Shown here piece after piece: positions 21,618-35,000 of a stretch of DNA of 64,000 bases; within the stretch, counting starts at the first letter, position 1; each line of letters opens with the position of its first letter. The translations under genes and the position numbers were made by a program. The stretch covers positions 104,152,494-104,216,493 of the forward strand of contig BSWB01000005.1 in NCBI GenBank assembly GCA_033239125.1, read 5' to 3'. The DNA comes from Fagopyrum homotropicum. Lineage: Eukaryota; Streptophyta; Magnoliopsida; Caryophyllales; Polygonaceae. Under the pieces are notes generated by a model that was not told the DNA's origin, did not search any database, and saw only the letters and a program-made list of their open reading frames with translations.

Positions 21618-24600
21618 TCAAAAAATTTCTCTAACGTGTTTGAGCCCTTTGGCCCGAGTATGACTATCATGCTTAAGCCTATTCATGGGTTTAGTCAGTG
21701 GATCTGCAATGTTATCATTTGTGTGCACTTTGCACACCCTTACATCACCCCGATCAACATAGTGCATGATCATGTGATATTTTTGCAAAAATGTATTATG
21801 CCTCTGTGGTTGAGTCAACAACCGTGTCCTGTTTTTAGCTTTTCAAACTGACCACTCCTCCATTCAAAATGAAGACGTATCCAAACTACAACTCAAAGCC
21901 ATCTCTGTCAGTCTAAAAACTAGCATCGGTATAGCCCTTGATGACTAACTCATCATCACCTCCATATACCAGTAGATCATCCTTAGTCCTTCGCAAGTAC
22001 TTTAGGATGTTCTTCGTAACTTGCTAGTGAATGTCACAGGGGTTCGACTGATACCTACTGTACATACTCAAAGCATATGCAACATTTGGTCGAGTACAGG
22101 TCATTGCATACATGATGGATCCTGTAGTAGAGGCATAAGGAACCTTGCTCATCCTCTCAATCTCACCAGGTGTCTTAGGACACTGGTCTTACTGAGATGG
22201 ATCCCATGTTGTATAGGTAGATATCCTTTCTTGGAATCTGCCATCTTGAATCTCTATAGGACCTTATCTATATAAATTCCTGGACTAAGACCAATAAGTC
22301 TTCTAGATCTATCTCTATAGATATTGATACCTAGTATGTACTCGGTCTCCCCTAGATCTTCCATTAAGAAATGCTTCTTAAGCCATCCCTTTACTATTTC
22401 AAGCATCGGAATGTCATTCCCAATTAGTAGTATCTCATCCACATACAGGACTAGGAATGTAACCTTGCTCCCCTCAACTTTTTGTAAACGCATGGTTCTT
22501 CTTCACATCTGAAGAAATCAAACTGTTTGATCACTTCATAATCATAGAAGACAGCAATCGCTAGATTATCCTAATGGACTGGATCATGATGACCGGGGAA
22601 AATGTCTCCTCATAGTCAATACCATGAATCTGTTTAAATCTCTTAGTAACCAACCTTGCTTTATAAACATAGACATTTCCATCCTTATCTGTCTTTACTT
22701 TAAAGACCTATTTGCAACCAATAGGTTTTACCCCATCAGGCAAATCAATCAAGTCCCATACTTGATTTTCAAACATGGATTCCATTTTGAATCTCATGGC
22801 TTCGAGCCATTTTTTGGATTTTAGATCCGTCACAACTTGCTTGTAGGATGCGGGCTCGTCATGCTCCATGGGGAACACTTTGATCTCGGCATGCAATACA
22901 TAGTCATCCAAATGTCTAGGTTGTTGTCTTACCCTGTTTGATCTCCAATTTGGGCCAACAATATGAGATATTTCAGCTGTATGATTTCCTACATCATTAT
23001 GCAGTTCTTCATTTGTAGAGTACTCAACATCAGTATGTGGTTCCTCTTCAGCCCGATTTGTTGTAGGAATTGCTTCTTGAACTGGATTAACTCGCCTCAT
23101 AAGAGTTTCATCAAAATAGTCAAGTTCCTTAGTGACATCTTGCATGTCCTCATGTTGTTGCGTTTCTTGCTCACAATTAATCTCATTAACTGAACGTTTC
23201 TCCCACTTGGCTTATTGGAAAATAATTCTTTTTCCAAAAAGACACTATCCCGAGCAACAAACACTTTGTTCTCTATGGGATGGTAGAAATCATACCCCTT
23301 GGTTTTCTTGGGATATCCTACGAAGTAACATTTGTCTGATTTCGGTGCTAGTTTATCAGATTGTAAACATTTTACATAAGCTTCTCACCCCCAGACCCTC
23401 AGAAATAACAAGTGAGGAACTTTTCATGTCCATATCTCATATGGTGTCTTGTCAACTGAACGTGATGGAGTCCTGTTTAGAACGAACGCAACTGTTCGGA
23501 GAGCATATCCCCATAAGGATAATGGAAGATCCGCAAAACTAATCATTGAACGGGCATTGTCTAACAGAGTCCTATTCCTCCGCTCAAACACACCATTTAG
23601 TTGTGGAGTGCCCGGGGGAGTGAGTTGTGTCACAATTCCACAACTCCTCAAATGATGATCGAATTCATGGCTCAAATATTTGTCCCCTCGATCTGATCGA
23701 AGTACTTTTATCTTCTTGCTTGTTTGTCTTTCTACTTCATTTTGGAATTCCTTGAACTTTTCAAAGGATTCCGATTTTTGTTTCATTAAGTAGATATACC
23801 CGTATCTACTAAAATCATCCATAAATGTAATGAAGTAGCGATAGCCAGACCTAGCCTCTTTACTCATAGGTCCTCATACATCCGTATGTATGAGGGCTAG
23901 AAGTTCAGAAGTCCGTTCACTCTTACCAGTGAAAGGTTCCCTTGTCATCTTTCCCATTAGGCACAACTCGCATGTTTCAAATAATTCCAAATCAAATGGT
24001 TCAAGTAGTCCAACCTTTTGGAGTTCCTTAATGCGCTTTATGCCTACGTGACCCATTCGACAATGTCATAGGTTTGCTTTGTTTGTTTCATTCGATTTTT
24101 CCCTTTTTGTATTAATGTTATGTATTTCAATTTTGAGGTCTAACATGTATAGTCCATTACTACTCATGTTCGCATGACCATAATAAATACCATTCCTATA
24201 AATCTCTAGTACCATGTGATCAGTAATAGTAAATGTATAACCTTCACGGTTCAAAACTGAAATTGAAATTAAGTTCTTAGTAATGCATGGAACAAAATAA
24301 CAGTTATTAAGTTCTATCTCTAAGCCAAAAGGTAAAGACAAGCAATAATCTCCAATGGAAACAGCAGCAACTCTTGCTCCATTACCGACCCGTAGATCTG
24401 CCTCTCCCTTCCATAGTGTCCTTCTATTTCTTAGTGTCTGCACATTCGAAGTAATGTGAGAAATACATCCGGTATCCAATACCCATGAAATAGAATTAGT
24501 TGACAAAATTTCAATAACATGAATACCTGATGTGGAGACATTCCCCTGCTTTTTATCTTCCAAGTATTTGGGGCAGTTTCTCTTCCAGTGCCCCTTGGCC

Positions 24601-25354
24601 TTGTAGTAAAAGCACTCATTCTCCGCAACCTTTTTCAACTTTGGATGTGAAACCGTGGGTTGGGAAACTTGCTTGCCCTTCCCCTTTTGCTGCTGCTTTG
24701 GCCCCTTCTAAAATCCCTTGTTCCTAACCATCAAAACTTCCTTCGTCGGGTCAACAATCATGTTCTGCTCAGCAGTTTAGAGCATGATGTGTAGCTCATT
24801 CAGTGTCTTGTTCATTACATTCATATGATATGTTGATCTAAAATGCATGAATCCGTCATGGAGAGAGTTTAGGATCATATCCATGGCTATCTCTAAGTTG
24901 CATGCGCTACCTAGTCGGGTCATCATGTCAAACAAGCTAATCATTTGAAAACATGTGGTCCGACTGGTTTACCTCTCTCTAATTTACAATGCAGGATGGT
25001 TGTCAAGGTCGAGTACCTTTCAAGCCTAGCCTGCTCCTTAAAGAGATCTTGGAGGTTAGACATGATTGTATATGCGTCCATTTCTTCAAACCTTTGTTGA
25101 AGTTCTGTTTCCATCGCAGCCAACATTAAACACGTGATAGAACGTGATTTTGCTATGGCTTCATCATACATCACAATGTCCTCATCAGATGATTCCAATG
25201 TGATTTCAGGGATTGGATATTCCAAGACATCCTCTTGGTTCTCCGACCTGAGAACAATTCTCAAATTTATCTCCCAATCAAGGAAGTTTTGTTCGTTCAA
25301 TTTCTTTTTGTCGAGTATGGAGCATAGAGAAAAATTGAGGTTATCGTTTGACAT
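21618..25354 (-). pseudogene. Copia gag-pol pseudogene
   Basis: Minus-strand pieces in order. The gag N-terminus (25354-24941) has 'NEQNFLDWEINLRIVLRSE', then a zinc knuckle 'CFYYKAKGHWKRNC' (about 24620) and protease 'WVLDTGCISHI' (about 24480). Next are pre-integrase 'MGHVGIKRIKELQKVGLLEP' (24056) and the integrase core (23867-23424) with 'FMDDFSRYGYIYLM', 'RSDRGDKYL' and 'ERRNRTLLDNARSM'. The RT upstream part (23145-22708) and RT palm (22493-22254) with 'LYVDEILLIGND' and 'LGETEYILGI' follow, then the RNase H end (21821-21618) with 'VDRGDVRVCKVHT' and 'NIADPLTKP'. Frameshifts and stops split it. The RT box is YVDE, not YVDD. Gene order integrase before RT defines copia; the motifs look Tork/Angela-like. 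Confidence 0.92.
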
Positions 25355-26239
25355 GATGGACTACAAAAACACAAAATAATAAAATGCAGATAAGTTATGA
25401 TCGATTTTGCAAAAGCAATAAACTGTTATAACAATTATAAACAATTAAAGTTTTGCACATTTCTACTCATATTATCAATTTCCCTTACTGAGCAAAAATG
25501 ATTCCAAGATCCTATCATATATGAACCTTAGCGTACTTTGGCACTGCCCTAAGTCTCATATAATCAAGGTAAGTAAACTCCTTTACTAATTATAACTCCT
25601 TATAATTCTTGGTTGATTGGAACACATCTCATGTGAACTCACCCTTATGCCTCAAAATCCAAAACTTTATCTTTTGGTCTTTTGTTGAGTTAACCATATC
25701 AAAGCAGTATGCCCCTTAGTATGAGCATAGCCGCAATGTATCTAAGTCAAAGTAAGGATATCCCGCTTTGGCGGAACCTATCCTACAAATTCCTAGATAG
25801 GGATCGGTTATGATATGGAAAGGCAATTCTCAATATTCTTGTAAGGGGCGTTTTAAACATGCGAGGTTGTTAGTTTAAAGCAAACTCATAACAAAAATAA
25901 CAAACAAGCATACAAGTGGGAATTTAAGGCATTCAAAAAATGCATTAAAAAAATGGTTCATAGTATGACCTCTAAAAAGAATCTTCATTCTTGGACCTTC
26001 ATGGATCTCCATCCTACAAGCTCCTTAGGACTTTGGTCTTCTTGTATAATGAATTTAAAATAACTCTTGCAAAAATTGAAAATTACAAAAATACATAACG
26101 ATACGTAGATCATGTACAAAAAAAACCATAACGATGCGCATATCGTATTTAACTATCCTAAGATTTGGGGTCATACTAGTAACCACTTACACGAGCATAT
26201 CACCATACACATACATACAAGCATAGCATATATGATATT
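25355..26239 (-). other. Copia 5' leader, part 1
   Basis: Non-coding leader between the gag start and solo LTR 2, continuing beyond it at 28675. No gene was seen. It carries several 'ctcatataatc' and 'tcctatc' type motifs but no clear repeat structure. Confidence 0.6.
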
Positions 26240-26244
26240 TAAAT

Positions 26245-28669
26245 TGTAATATCCGGAATTTATTTTGCTTAATTCCGAATCAAACCGGAATTCGGTCCGT
26301 TAACCTCGTCTCTTCTTACCTAGCGTCTCATATTGTCACAAATTTTATCATTTTATGTAACCTTTAATTTACATAAAATGATAAAAATTCATGCAAAACC
26401 CTAGTGATTATATCTTGTCTTTTGACAAGGCCTTGACAATAAAATTCTTGTCTTTTGATAAGGCCTTGACAATATAATTCCAGCCCACTCCCTTCCTTAT
26501 TCTATTCTTCCCTAGCTCATACACAACCTTGCTTTATCCCATCCTTGATGTGTGGCCCCGCAAATGAAGAAGGCCTAGGCTGACCTCAGGGCTGGCTTCT
26601 CTCTTCTATCTTCCGTATCAGGCAGTTTGGGATGAAATCTTTCCCTACAACTGCACAGAAATCACGCCGTCTCTTCCTCCCTTTCTTCCCCACGATCTGC
26701 TGAGCGGGATTGACGATCGACTTACCATAACTGCTCCAGGATCGCGTGCAGCCTCGTCTATCTCCAGAAGCATGCCCAAGTTCACCCAGCTGCAGCGATC
26801 TTCCTCCTTTCTTCTGTACAAGACCTTCCACCCCATCCTCCTCTGATCACGCTAATCATCCTCGTTCACCCAACCTTTGGACGTCACAAGCACGTATCCG
26901 ACGCCACCATTGCTGCCTGGGAGACCTTCACTCAACAAGCATCTACCCTGCGTGACGGTTGAGTCTCCCCTCCACTAGACAGACGACAACGCCGACAGGT
27001 GAGCCTATCTACCTTCCTCCTTCCTCTCACCTTGGTCACTGTTGTTGATATCTACGTGATGCTGGAGACAAGGATCTGCGCCTTGATCGATCCACCCAAC
27101 CAGAAGCGCCACCGTCTCGAGCCTACAGTGCAGCTAGTCTCTCGCGAGCCCTATAGGAACCAGGTGAGAGTTTTAAGCCTTCCTTTCCTCCATAACTATG
27201 TGTGCAAAAGAATGTTTAATCTTGAGTTATGCCAACCTTAGGAATTGAATCTTGAATCTCTAGCCATATTGACCTTGGCCTTAGACGCTGCAGGTGAGTC
27301 TCGAATCTGAGACCTTCTACACTCTTAGTTTTGAATGTCCAGAAACAGTGTTGAGCAAACATGTTTGAACCTCTTTTTCGATATCTTAGACACGAAATCT
27401 ACCGTTCAATTTTTAGTATGTTATAGGCTGATATGCATAGAATGATGTATCAAAATTTGAGATTTATCCAACGGTGAGATGCACATCTGTGAAGGTCCAA
27501 AGTGGACTGATTATGTTGTTTGTGAAATGACCTAGAAAATTTATAAAGTATAGAAATACTAGTGACTTTTTAGAAAGTAGAAAAAATGTGTAGTTTTCTA
27601 AGTTCTACCTAAACTCACTCTTAAGAGTTAGAAATATGATATTTAGTTCCAAGTAAGAATTTAAGTAGATATTTCGAGATTTCTAGAAGTTTCGAGACCA
27701 AGGGTAAAATGGTCATTTTACCTTAGATGGATATTTTAGTAATTCCTCTTCTATTAGAATCTTACATCTTAGAAGTCATAGACTTCTAAGTGTATGGGAA
27801 AGGTTTTGATCCGCTTGCCTCGTGTGACAGACAATTGATTAGTCTACGGTTGCCGATCGAATTGGAATCTAAGAGTCGAGATTGATTCAGGTAAGTCCTT
27901 TGGGCTTACTTAGCTAGCTTTCGGATATGAGTGTGAATAATGATAGTGTGTTTGAATGATGTGTGTATAAGTGTATTTAATATTAATTATCGACCGACCT
28001 ACATACCTAGCCGAAGAGTAACGGACGGTGACATTCTGCTCAGTTAGCCCGAGGGCGTTGGGGGTTCCTTTAGGGACTAGTCCATACTTGGTTTGGGGGG
28101 ACGCCACCGGCGGAGGTGTGCCAAACCATCACTAGTTGGATAAGAAACGGAGGCGAGAAATCTTAAGATTTTTCGTGCCACAACTTTTAAAAAGGGATGA
28201 AGTGAATCACTTAAGCTATCAGATAATAACCGGATTATGTGCCAGCATGTTGAGTGTTTAATTTTCCTTATATGTGTTTGTGCTATTTTTATTCTGTCTA
28301 TATTTGATTAGCTAGCTAACCGTTATATTGTTGTTTAGACGTGCCACAAGTTAGAGCAGATGCTGAGTGATCCGGAAGGTAGTGGTCAGTCGGGGTGTCG
28401 CACTTCATAGGACGGGTTGCAGTCTTGTCTTTATGTTGGTCTTTCAGTTATGACATTTTCATGTTCTTAGATTGTAATATATTATTGTTGCCGGCTGTTG
28501 GTATTTCTGGTCACATTCACGACATTGTCAAACATATTTTATGATTTTTGGTTTTCCTTATCTGTGCATTGTTGTAAGATCTAGTTAAGTTGTTGTCAAA
28601 CTAAGGTTGGAACCCATTGTGAGGTCCTAACCAGTAATTCCCCGAGTTCCGAGAACTTGGGGTGTTACA
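26245..28669 (+). mobile_element. Solo LTR 2, gypsy type, 2.4 kb, in the copia leader
   Basis: The boundaries are TGTAATATCCGGAATTTATT...CTTGGGGTGTTACA with a perfect 5 bp target duplication TAAAT at 26240-26244 and 28670-28674. It has the same termini and layout as solo LTR 1 but the opposite orientation: for instance 'cccattgtgaggtcctaacc' near the right end is the complement of the block near the left end of solo LTR 1. A matching hairpin lies 100 bp from its start. Open frames at 26586-27241 are not supported as genes. Confidence 0.92.
26345..26384. repeat. 15 bp inverted repeat (hairpin) in the U3 end of solo LTR 2
   Basis: The arms 'ttatcattttatgta' and its exact reverse complement flank a 10-base loop. 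Arm sequence and position match the hairpin of solo LTR 1. Confidence 0.93.
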
Positions 28670-28674
28670 TAAAT

Positions 28675-29736
28675 GAAATATACACATAAGCACATAACAA
28701 TCACTTTATCACATAAAGAGAGAAAAAAAAAATATATTGAAATGAAAACTTCTTTCCGGTATTGTTTTAATCAATCATAATGCTAAAGATGTAAAATTTT
28801 TAAATTCGGAGCCTTTTCAAAATTAGTAACTTTCTATTTATGGTAACTTTCTACAATTAGTAACTTATTAATATTAGAACATTTCTAATGTTAGATCATT
28901 GCTAAGATTAGACATATTTATTATTTTAGTAACTTGTCAAAATTTAGAACATTTCTAAATTAGACCTCATACAAAATAAGCAATTTTCCATAAAGAGAAT
29001 AAATTATATTTATCTAGATAGAATATCTCATATAATATCTTTTAATTTTAAGATATAATTTAACTAAGTTAAAATATCTCATATCTTAACAAAATTAAAT
29101 TGAATTTATGTGTTTCCAACTTGATAAATCATATTTATCTAAATAGAATATCTCATATAATATATATATATTAGGAATCAAATCTTATCTTTTTATTTTA
29201 GGGTATAATTTAACTAAGTTAAAATATCTCAGATCTTAACAAAATAAATTTATTTATTTCCAACTTGATAAATTATATTTATCTAGATATAATATCATAT
29301 ATAATATCGTTTGGAAACAAATATTATTATTTAGATAATTAACTAATCCTATTAGATTGTTAATAAAAAAATATTATTATAAAAAACCAAAAAAATGCCG
29401 TATGTGAATTGCCATATCAAATAGTTCAATATTAGCTTTTGGCAAAAGTATGCTAAGGAATGCCGTAACTACCATACTAAGCATTTCCTTAATCATCATT
29501 AAGGATCCTTTGTTTAATCTAATGATCTTTTGTTTAATCATATCTAATATGCCGTAACTATAATATATTAGGAAACAATTTCCTTAATAACTAATCATAT
29601 CGCTTTTGCTTAATCATCATTAAATTTAATCATGCAAATTAATCCATACAAACAATCTCTTTCATAATTGAAAGAAAACAATCAATACATTCATCAAAAC
29701 ATGACCCTTTTAATTGAACTAATCAAGTTATGCAAG
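28675..29736 (-). other. Copia 5' leader, part 2, with a tandem array
   Basis: AT-rich leader between solo LTR 2 and the primer-binding site. From about 28985 to 29330 a unit starting 'aaattatatttatctagata' recurs at 29001, 29125 and 29270 (spacings 124 and 145 bp). Each unit also has 'taatttaactaagttaaaat' and 'tttccaacttgat'. No coding region was seen. Confidence 0.7.
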
Positions 29737-29750
29737 AAACTCTGATACCA
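29737..29750 (-). other. Copia primer-binding site (initiator tRNA-Met)
   Basis: Minus-strand TGGTATCAGAGTTT lies one base inside the right LTR, as expected for priming by initiator methionine tRNA. Confidence 0.9.
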
Positions 29751-29751
29751 C

Positions 29752-30101
29752 TGTTAGGATTTTAGATGTGTAACAGCGGAATTTTAGGAAACAATTTTCT
29801 AAACATCTAAACAAGGATCGCATGCATAATAGATTAGATAACGGAGAAAAGGAATACCTTTTGATGCGTGTTCAATAACTCCTTCAAGGATATGTAGAGT
29901 CTCAAGTATTACTCCTCTAGTTGGTTCACCCGAAATTGAACAAGAATCGCTTTTATCTTCGATTGCTAGAACAAAGGATGAAACTTTTGAGAGAGTGATC
30001 GAAGGGGGAAGAACACGTTATTTCTCACGTATGATACACGGCTGAATGTTCGTACGTATCAATCGATCGATCAAATATATCAAATTAGGGTTGGACTTTT
30101 T
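29752..30101 (-). repeat. Copia 5' LTR, outer part before the gypsy insertion
   Basis: It starts TGTTAGGATTTTAG and matches 17494-17843. It is interrupted within a run of five T by the gypsy element, and the LTR resumes at 38934. Confidence 0.93.
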
Positions 30102-31892
30102 TGTAACACCCCAAGTTCTGGGAACTTGAAGCGCTACGGGCTAGGACCGCACAATGGGTCTCGACCCTAAGAGTAGCAACAACAAACGGATCTTACAACA
30201 AGGCACAGACGAATGAAAATCAAAACTTAATATAGAACCAAGGGTTCAAACATAAGAAAACACAAAATCTCCACAGCCGGGTCAAAACAAAAGGGAAACA
30301 ACAAACGAAACAAAAACTCAATCCCGTCCTATAATGTACGGGAACCCCAGCTGACCACACCATCCGGATCACTTAGCCGCATCCTGAATCTGCGGAACAT
30401 CTACAACGACGGTATAAACCGTTAGCTAACATTCTAGGTATAAGCAAGAGTGTAAAGGCACAAACACACATAAGGTAAAGAAAACACATAGCATGCTTAC
30501 ACATCAACCGGTTATTATCTTTCATTAAGGTTATCCATTACTAATTCAACTTCTTTTGTCACACGAGAATCTCCCGAAACTCGTCTCCGCTTCCGTCTAC
30601 CAATAGAAATAGATCAGTACTATCTGTTACCTACGGGTCTGGGTTACAAGAGCACATTCTAGTCTCCTGTAGAACTAGACAAGTGGTCACCGCCCGGTTA
30701 TAATACACTTGGGCCAGTTAAGGTATCAAAGGGTGAATCTTATTTCCAATTATCCGTTATAAACATGATAACAACGCAAACAAGCCAAAACAATCCAACT
30801 CGTACGCGGAATGAAGCTAAGTAAGTCCAAGGGACTTACCTCACACGAAGGTAACCCAAAAGATCAGCGAACAACTCATAAATACACAAGGAATCTCAAT
30901 TTCCATCAGGAAAGGAGCAAGGAAAGCCTGTACGAACAAGCAACACGAATCAGGAACGGAACGGTTGCTAGAAGTCTATGACTTCTAGTCTCAAAGATCT
31001 CTAAGAGATCAACACATGCTAAGGGCTCAACCTTAGTCTTACAACAACTCAGGGGAACAAGGAACAACCATAAGGAACCAAGGAAGGAACGAGGAAAGGA
31101 AGGAAGGTAGCAACTCACCAAAGACGGGAGTCACTGTAGAGAAACCGCAAGGGCGGTTAGACAGATACGCAGGGGCAGCTGAACAGAGGCGCAGGGGTGG
31201 CGCAAGGGCGTCTCTGTGCAGGCGCAGGGGCCGTTGTGACAGAGGCGCAGGGGCGGCTCTGTGTAGGCGCACGGGCAAATCTTCGTCAGAAGCTACTGTC
31301 GGCTTCTCTTCGTCACATCTCACAGCAAGGGTAACCAAAGCTCGAACCTTTGGTTCCAACACGTCAAGACTCAACTCCAGAGAACCTGAGAACAACGAAG
31401 GGTCAACAACGGAACACTCCATAAGAATCAAGGCTCAGGCCTGATCCTTGAGAAGAAGAAAAGAGAAGAACGCAAGGAAGAAACCAAACAGAAGGAGAAG
31501 GCATGCAGCAATGTAAGAACGTGAGGAAGAACCTGGAAGGAATGACCTACACGTTCAGCGAAGTCGCAAGAAGCAAAGGACGGCTGCAACCCTCTAGGGT
31601 TTGAAGACGATAGTAAGGAACGGGAAAAAGGAGAGAAAGAAGAGAATATATAGGGAGGGCTGGAACGCTAGACGGAAGGGCGTTTAGGGTTAGAAAGAAA
31701 ACAAGGAAACCGGCCCATAAGATAGAATATCGGATATTCTATCTATGGAAGAAAGATAAAACGACGAAAACAGATCGGCGCGATCTGTCGCACGATTCGC
31801 AGGGGCGGATTTCACAGCCGTAGGGGCGGCTGGCCGCGGGGGCGGCCCTCTTCACCGCAGGGGCGATGAAGGCAAAAACCTAGGATCTTACA
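30102..31892 (-). repeat. Gypsy 3' LTR
   Basis: Pairs with 37155-38928. It contains a GC-rich minisatellite (about 31145-31290) with one more unit than the other LTR. Confidence 0.95.
31140..31290. repeat. GC-rich minisatellite in the gypsy 3' LTR
   Basis: Repeated 'gcgcaggggcggc' type units occur every 20-35 bp in otherwise balanced DNA. The equivalent array is at 38190-38320, a shorter set is at 31795-31870 and 38830-38910, and diverged copies lie at 57005-57065 and 57560-57635. Confidence 0.8.
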
Positions 31893-31912
31893 TCAAATCC
31901 CCCTAAAAGAAG
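31893..31912 (-). other. Gypsy polypurine tract
   Basis: Minus-strand CTTCTTTTAGGGGGATTTGA lies immediately before the TG of the 3' LTR. The AGGGGGA core is the likely plus-strand priming site. Confidence 0.7.
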
Positions 31913-32057
31913 TTTCGTCCCAAAACTTGCAAAATCCAAACGAACACAACAACACACAGAAACAGAACTGAGCTCATATATTCCCACTCGGGGCACGTAA
32001 CATAAAACGTCACACAAAAGCGTTCACAACGCAACAAAGGAAAAACCAAACAACCGA

Positions 32058-35000
32058 CTAAGCTAAAGGTGCAACAAGCTCAGAGTAAAACTCCGGATAG
32101 TTCCTCTGGATACTATCCTCTGTCTTCCAAGTCGCCTCATCATCTTCTCGCCTCAACCACTGTATCTTCATCATCGGTATGTCCTTCGAACGCAAGCGTC
32201 TCGTAGTACGCTTTAAGAAAACCACCGGGTGCTCTACGAACGTGTGGTCTGACTCGATCACTAGATCCTCATGACTGACGATGTGTCTCGGGTCAGGTAT
32301 GTACTCCCGTAGCTAAGACACATGGAAAACTGGGTGAATACCCTCGAATCTAGGTGGCAACGCAAGTCTGTATGCTGCCTCTCCAACTCGCTCAAGAATC
32401 TCGAACGGTCCAACATATTTGGGACTCAGCTTCCCTTTGACACCGAAACGTCTGACGCCTCGTGTCGGAGATACTCTCAACCAAACCTGAGCTCCAACTC
32501 TAAACCCCAGAGGTCTGCGCCTCTTATCTGCATAAGACTTCTGTCGGCTTTGTGCTGCTAACATCTGCTCTCGGATCACTACTACTCGAGCCATGTCATC
32601 CTGGCACTACTAGGCTCGTTCCAACACAGCGGTGTACGACATCTTTGTCCATATAAAGCCTCATAAGGAGCCATCCTGATCGATGCGTGCCAACTGTTGT
32701 TATATGAAAACTCCACTAAGGGAAGGTGATCCGGCCACACCTGTCCCCAATCTAACACACAGGCTCGTAACATATCCTCCAAAGTCTGGATGGTCCGCTC
32801 AGACTGACCATCGGTCTGAGGATGATAAGCCGTCGTGAACTGTAGACTCGTACCTAGAGCGGCATGAAACAACTGCCAGAACCTCAAAGTGAACCGTCCG
32901 TCTCTGTCAGAGACTATAGTCCTAGGTACTCCATAAAGTCTCACTATCTATCTCGTGAACTCCTCTGCTAATTGACTCACCGGCCACGTTTCCTTAATCG
33001 GAATGAAACGTGCGGTCTTCGTCAGTCGATCTACAATGACCCAGATAGCATCAAAACCACGACTCGATCTCAAACTAGTCACAAAATCCATAGAGATTTC
33101 TTTCCACTTCCACTGAGGGACGGGAAGTGGGTGTAGCTCGCCTCCCGGTCTATGATGCTCGATCTTGACCTGCTGACAGGTCACACACTGAGCTACATAT
33201 CTCGTCACATCTGGCTTCAGACCTCCCCACCAAAAAGAGCGTCTGACATCCTGATATATCTTACTCGCACCAGGGTGTACTGAGTAAGGTGAAGAGTGAG
33301 CCTCCTGAAGGATCCTCTGTCTCAACTCCCGATTTGACGGCACACAAACACATTCCTGGCGTCTCAAAACTCCGTCAGCACCAACTGTAAACTATGGTGC
33401 CTCTCCTCGAGACATCCGGTCTCGGATCTGTGTCAAAGTTGGGCAATTGTCCTGCTTCTGTCGGATTTCGGCCAACAAATCAGGTACTATCTCCAAGGTG
33501 GACAACTGGCTGTCAGAATCTGGAAAGTAGATATCCATCTCTAGCCATGTCAAATCTCGTTGTAATTGTGGCTGAGTTGTCAGCCTAGCGATCGTCATCT
33601 CCCGAGAAGTCTTCCTACTGAGAGCATATGCTACCACATTAGCCTTTTCCGGGTGGTATAAGATCTCAAGATCAAAGTCCTTGATCAATTCTAACCATCT
33701 GCGCTGGCGGTTATTCAACTCCCGCTGAGTGAATATGTACTTCAGACTCTTATGGTCTGTGGAAATCTGACACGGGGATCCGTAAAGATAATGTCTCCAA
33801 ATCTTCAACGCATGAACGACAACAACTAACTCAAGATCGTGAGTAGGGTAATTCTCCTCGTACGTCTTCAACTGTCGAGACGCATAAGCAATCACCTTTC
33901 CCCTCTGCATCAAAACACATCTCCAGCCCAGTTTGGATGCATCGCTGTAAACCACAAAATCCTCAATGCCCTCTAGTTGATCTAGGATAGGAGCAGAGGT
34001 CAATCTCTTCTTCAGCTCCTCGAAGCTCTGCAGGCACGACTCAGACCATACGAACCTCGTAGACTTCTGCAACAAGGAAGTGAGCGGTCGGGCGATAACT
34101 GAAAAGCCCTCAACAAAACGCCTGTAGTAGCTTGCCAATCCTAAGAAGCTGCGAACCTCCTCGACGTTCTTAGGTGGCCGCCAGGAAGCTACTGACTCGA
34201 TCTTCGCCGGATCTACCTTGATCCCTTCAGCTGAAACGATGTGACCAAGGAATGCTACCTTGGACATCCAAAACTCGCACTTAGAGAGCTTGGCGTAGAG
34301 CTCTCTATCTTGTAAGACCTGAAGAACGATCCTCAAGTGTCCTGCATGCTCCTCTCTACAGCGGGAGTAAACCAGAATGTCGTCGATGAAGACAACTACA
34401 AACTGATCTAGAAAGTCGATGAAGATGTTGTTCATCAACTCCATGAAGACTGTGGGCGCATTCGTGAGCCCAAATGGCATCACTACAAACTCGTAGTGTC
34501 CATATCTAGTCTGAAATGCCGTCTTGGCTACATCTTGCTCCCTCACTCTCAACTGGTGATATCCTGATCTCAGATCGATCCTCGAAAACACTGAAGCTCC
34601 ATGCAACTAATCCAAAAGATCATCAATACGGGGCAATAGGTATTTGTTCTTGATTGTCACCTTGTTCAGTTCTCGGTAGTCGATACACAACCTCATTGAC
34701 CCATCCTTCTTCCCGACAAAGAGAACTGGTGCACCCCAAGGAGATACACTAGGGCGGATGAAGCCCTTCTCTGCTAACTCCTCGAGCTGCTTCTTCAACT
34801 CAAGCATCTCGATAGGCGCCATACAATAAGGAGCCTTAGAGATCGGTCTCGTACCGGTCTCTAGATCAATGCCAAAGTCTACACTCCATTGTGGAGGTAA
34901 ACCTGATGGCTCTCCAAAGACGTCCACAAACTCGCAAGCTACTAGAATTTCCTCCAAAGCTGGACTAGTACTATCCCTCATGGCATAACACCAAAAAGCC

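Noticed and set aside
29737..29750. Methionine-tRNA-like strings at 29737, 37140 and 60497 considered as tRNA remnants
   Set aside because: They match only the 12-14 base primer complement beside LTRs, so they are primer-binding sites, not tRNA genes.
31039..31431. 130-codon Arg/Pro/Leu-rich open frame, with a sister at 38204-38467
   Set aside because: It is the translated GC-rich minisatellite of the gypsy LTR, repeated in both LTRs; not a gene.
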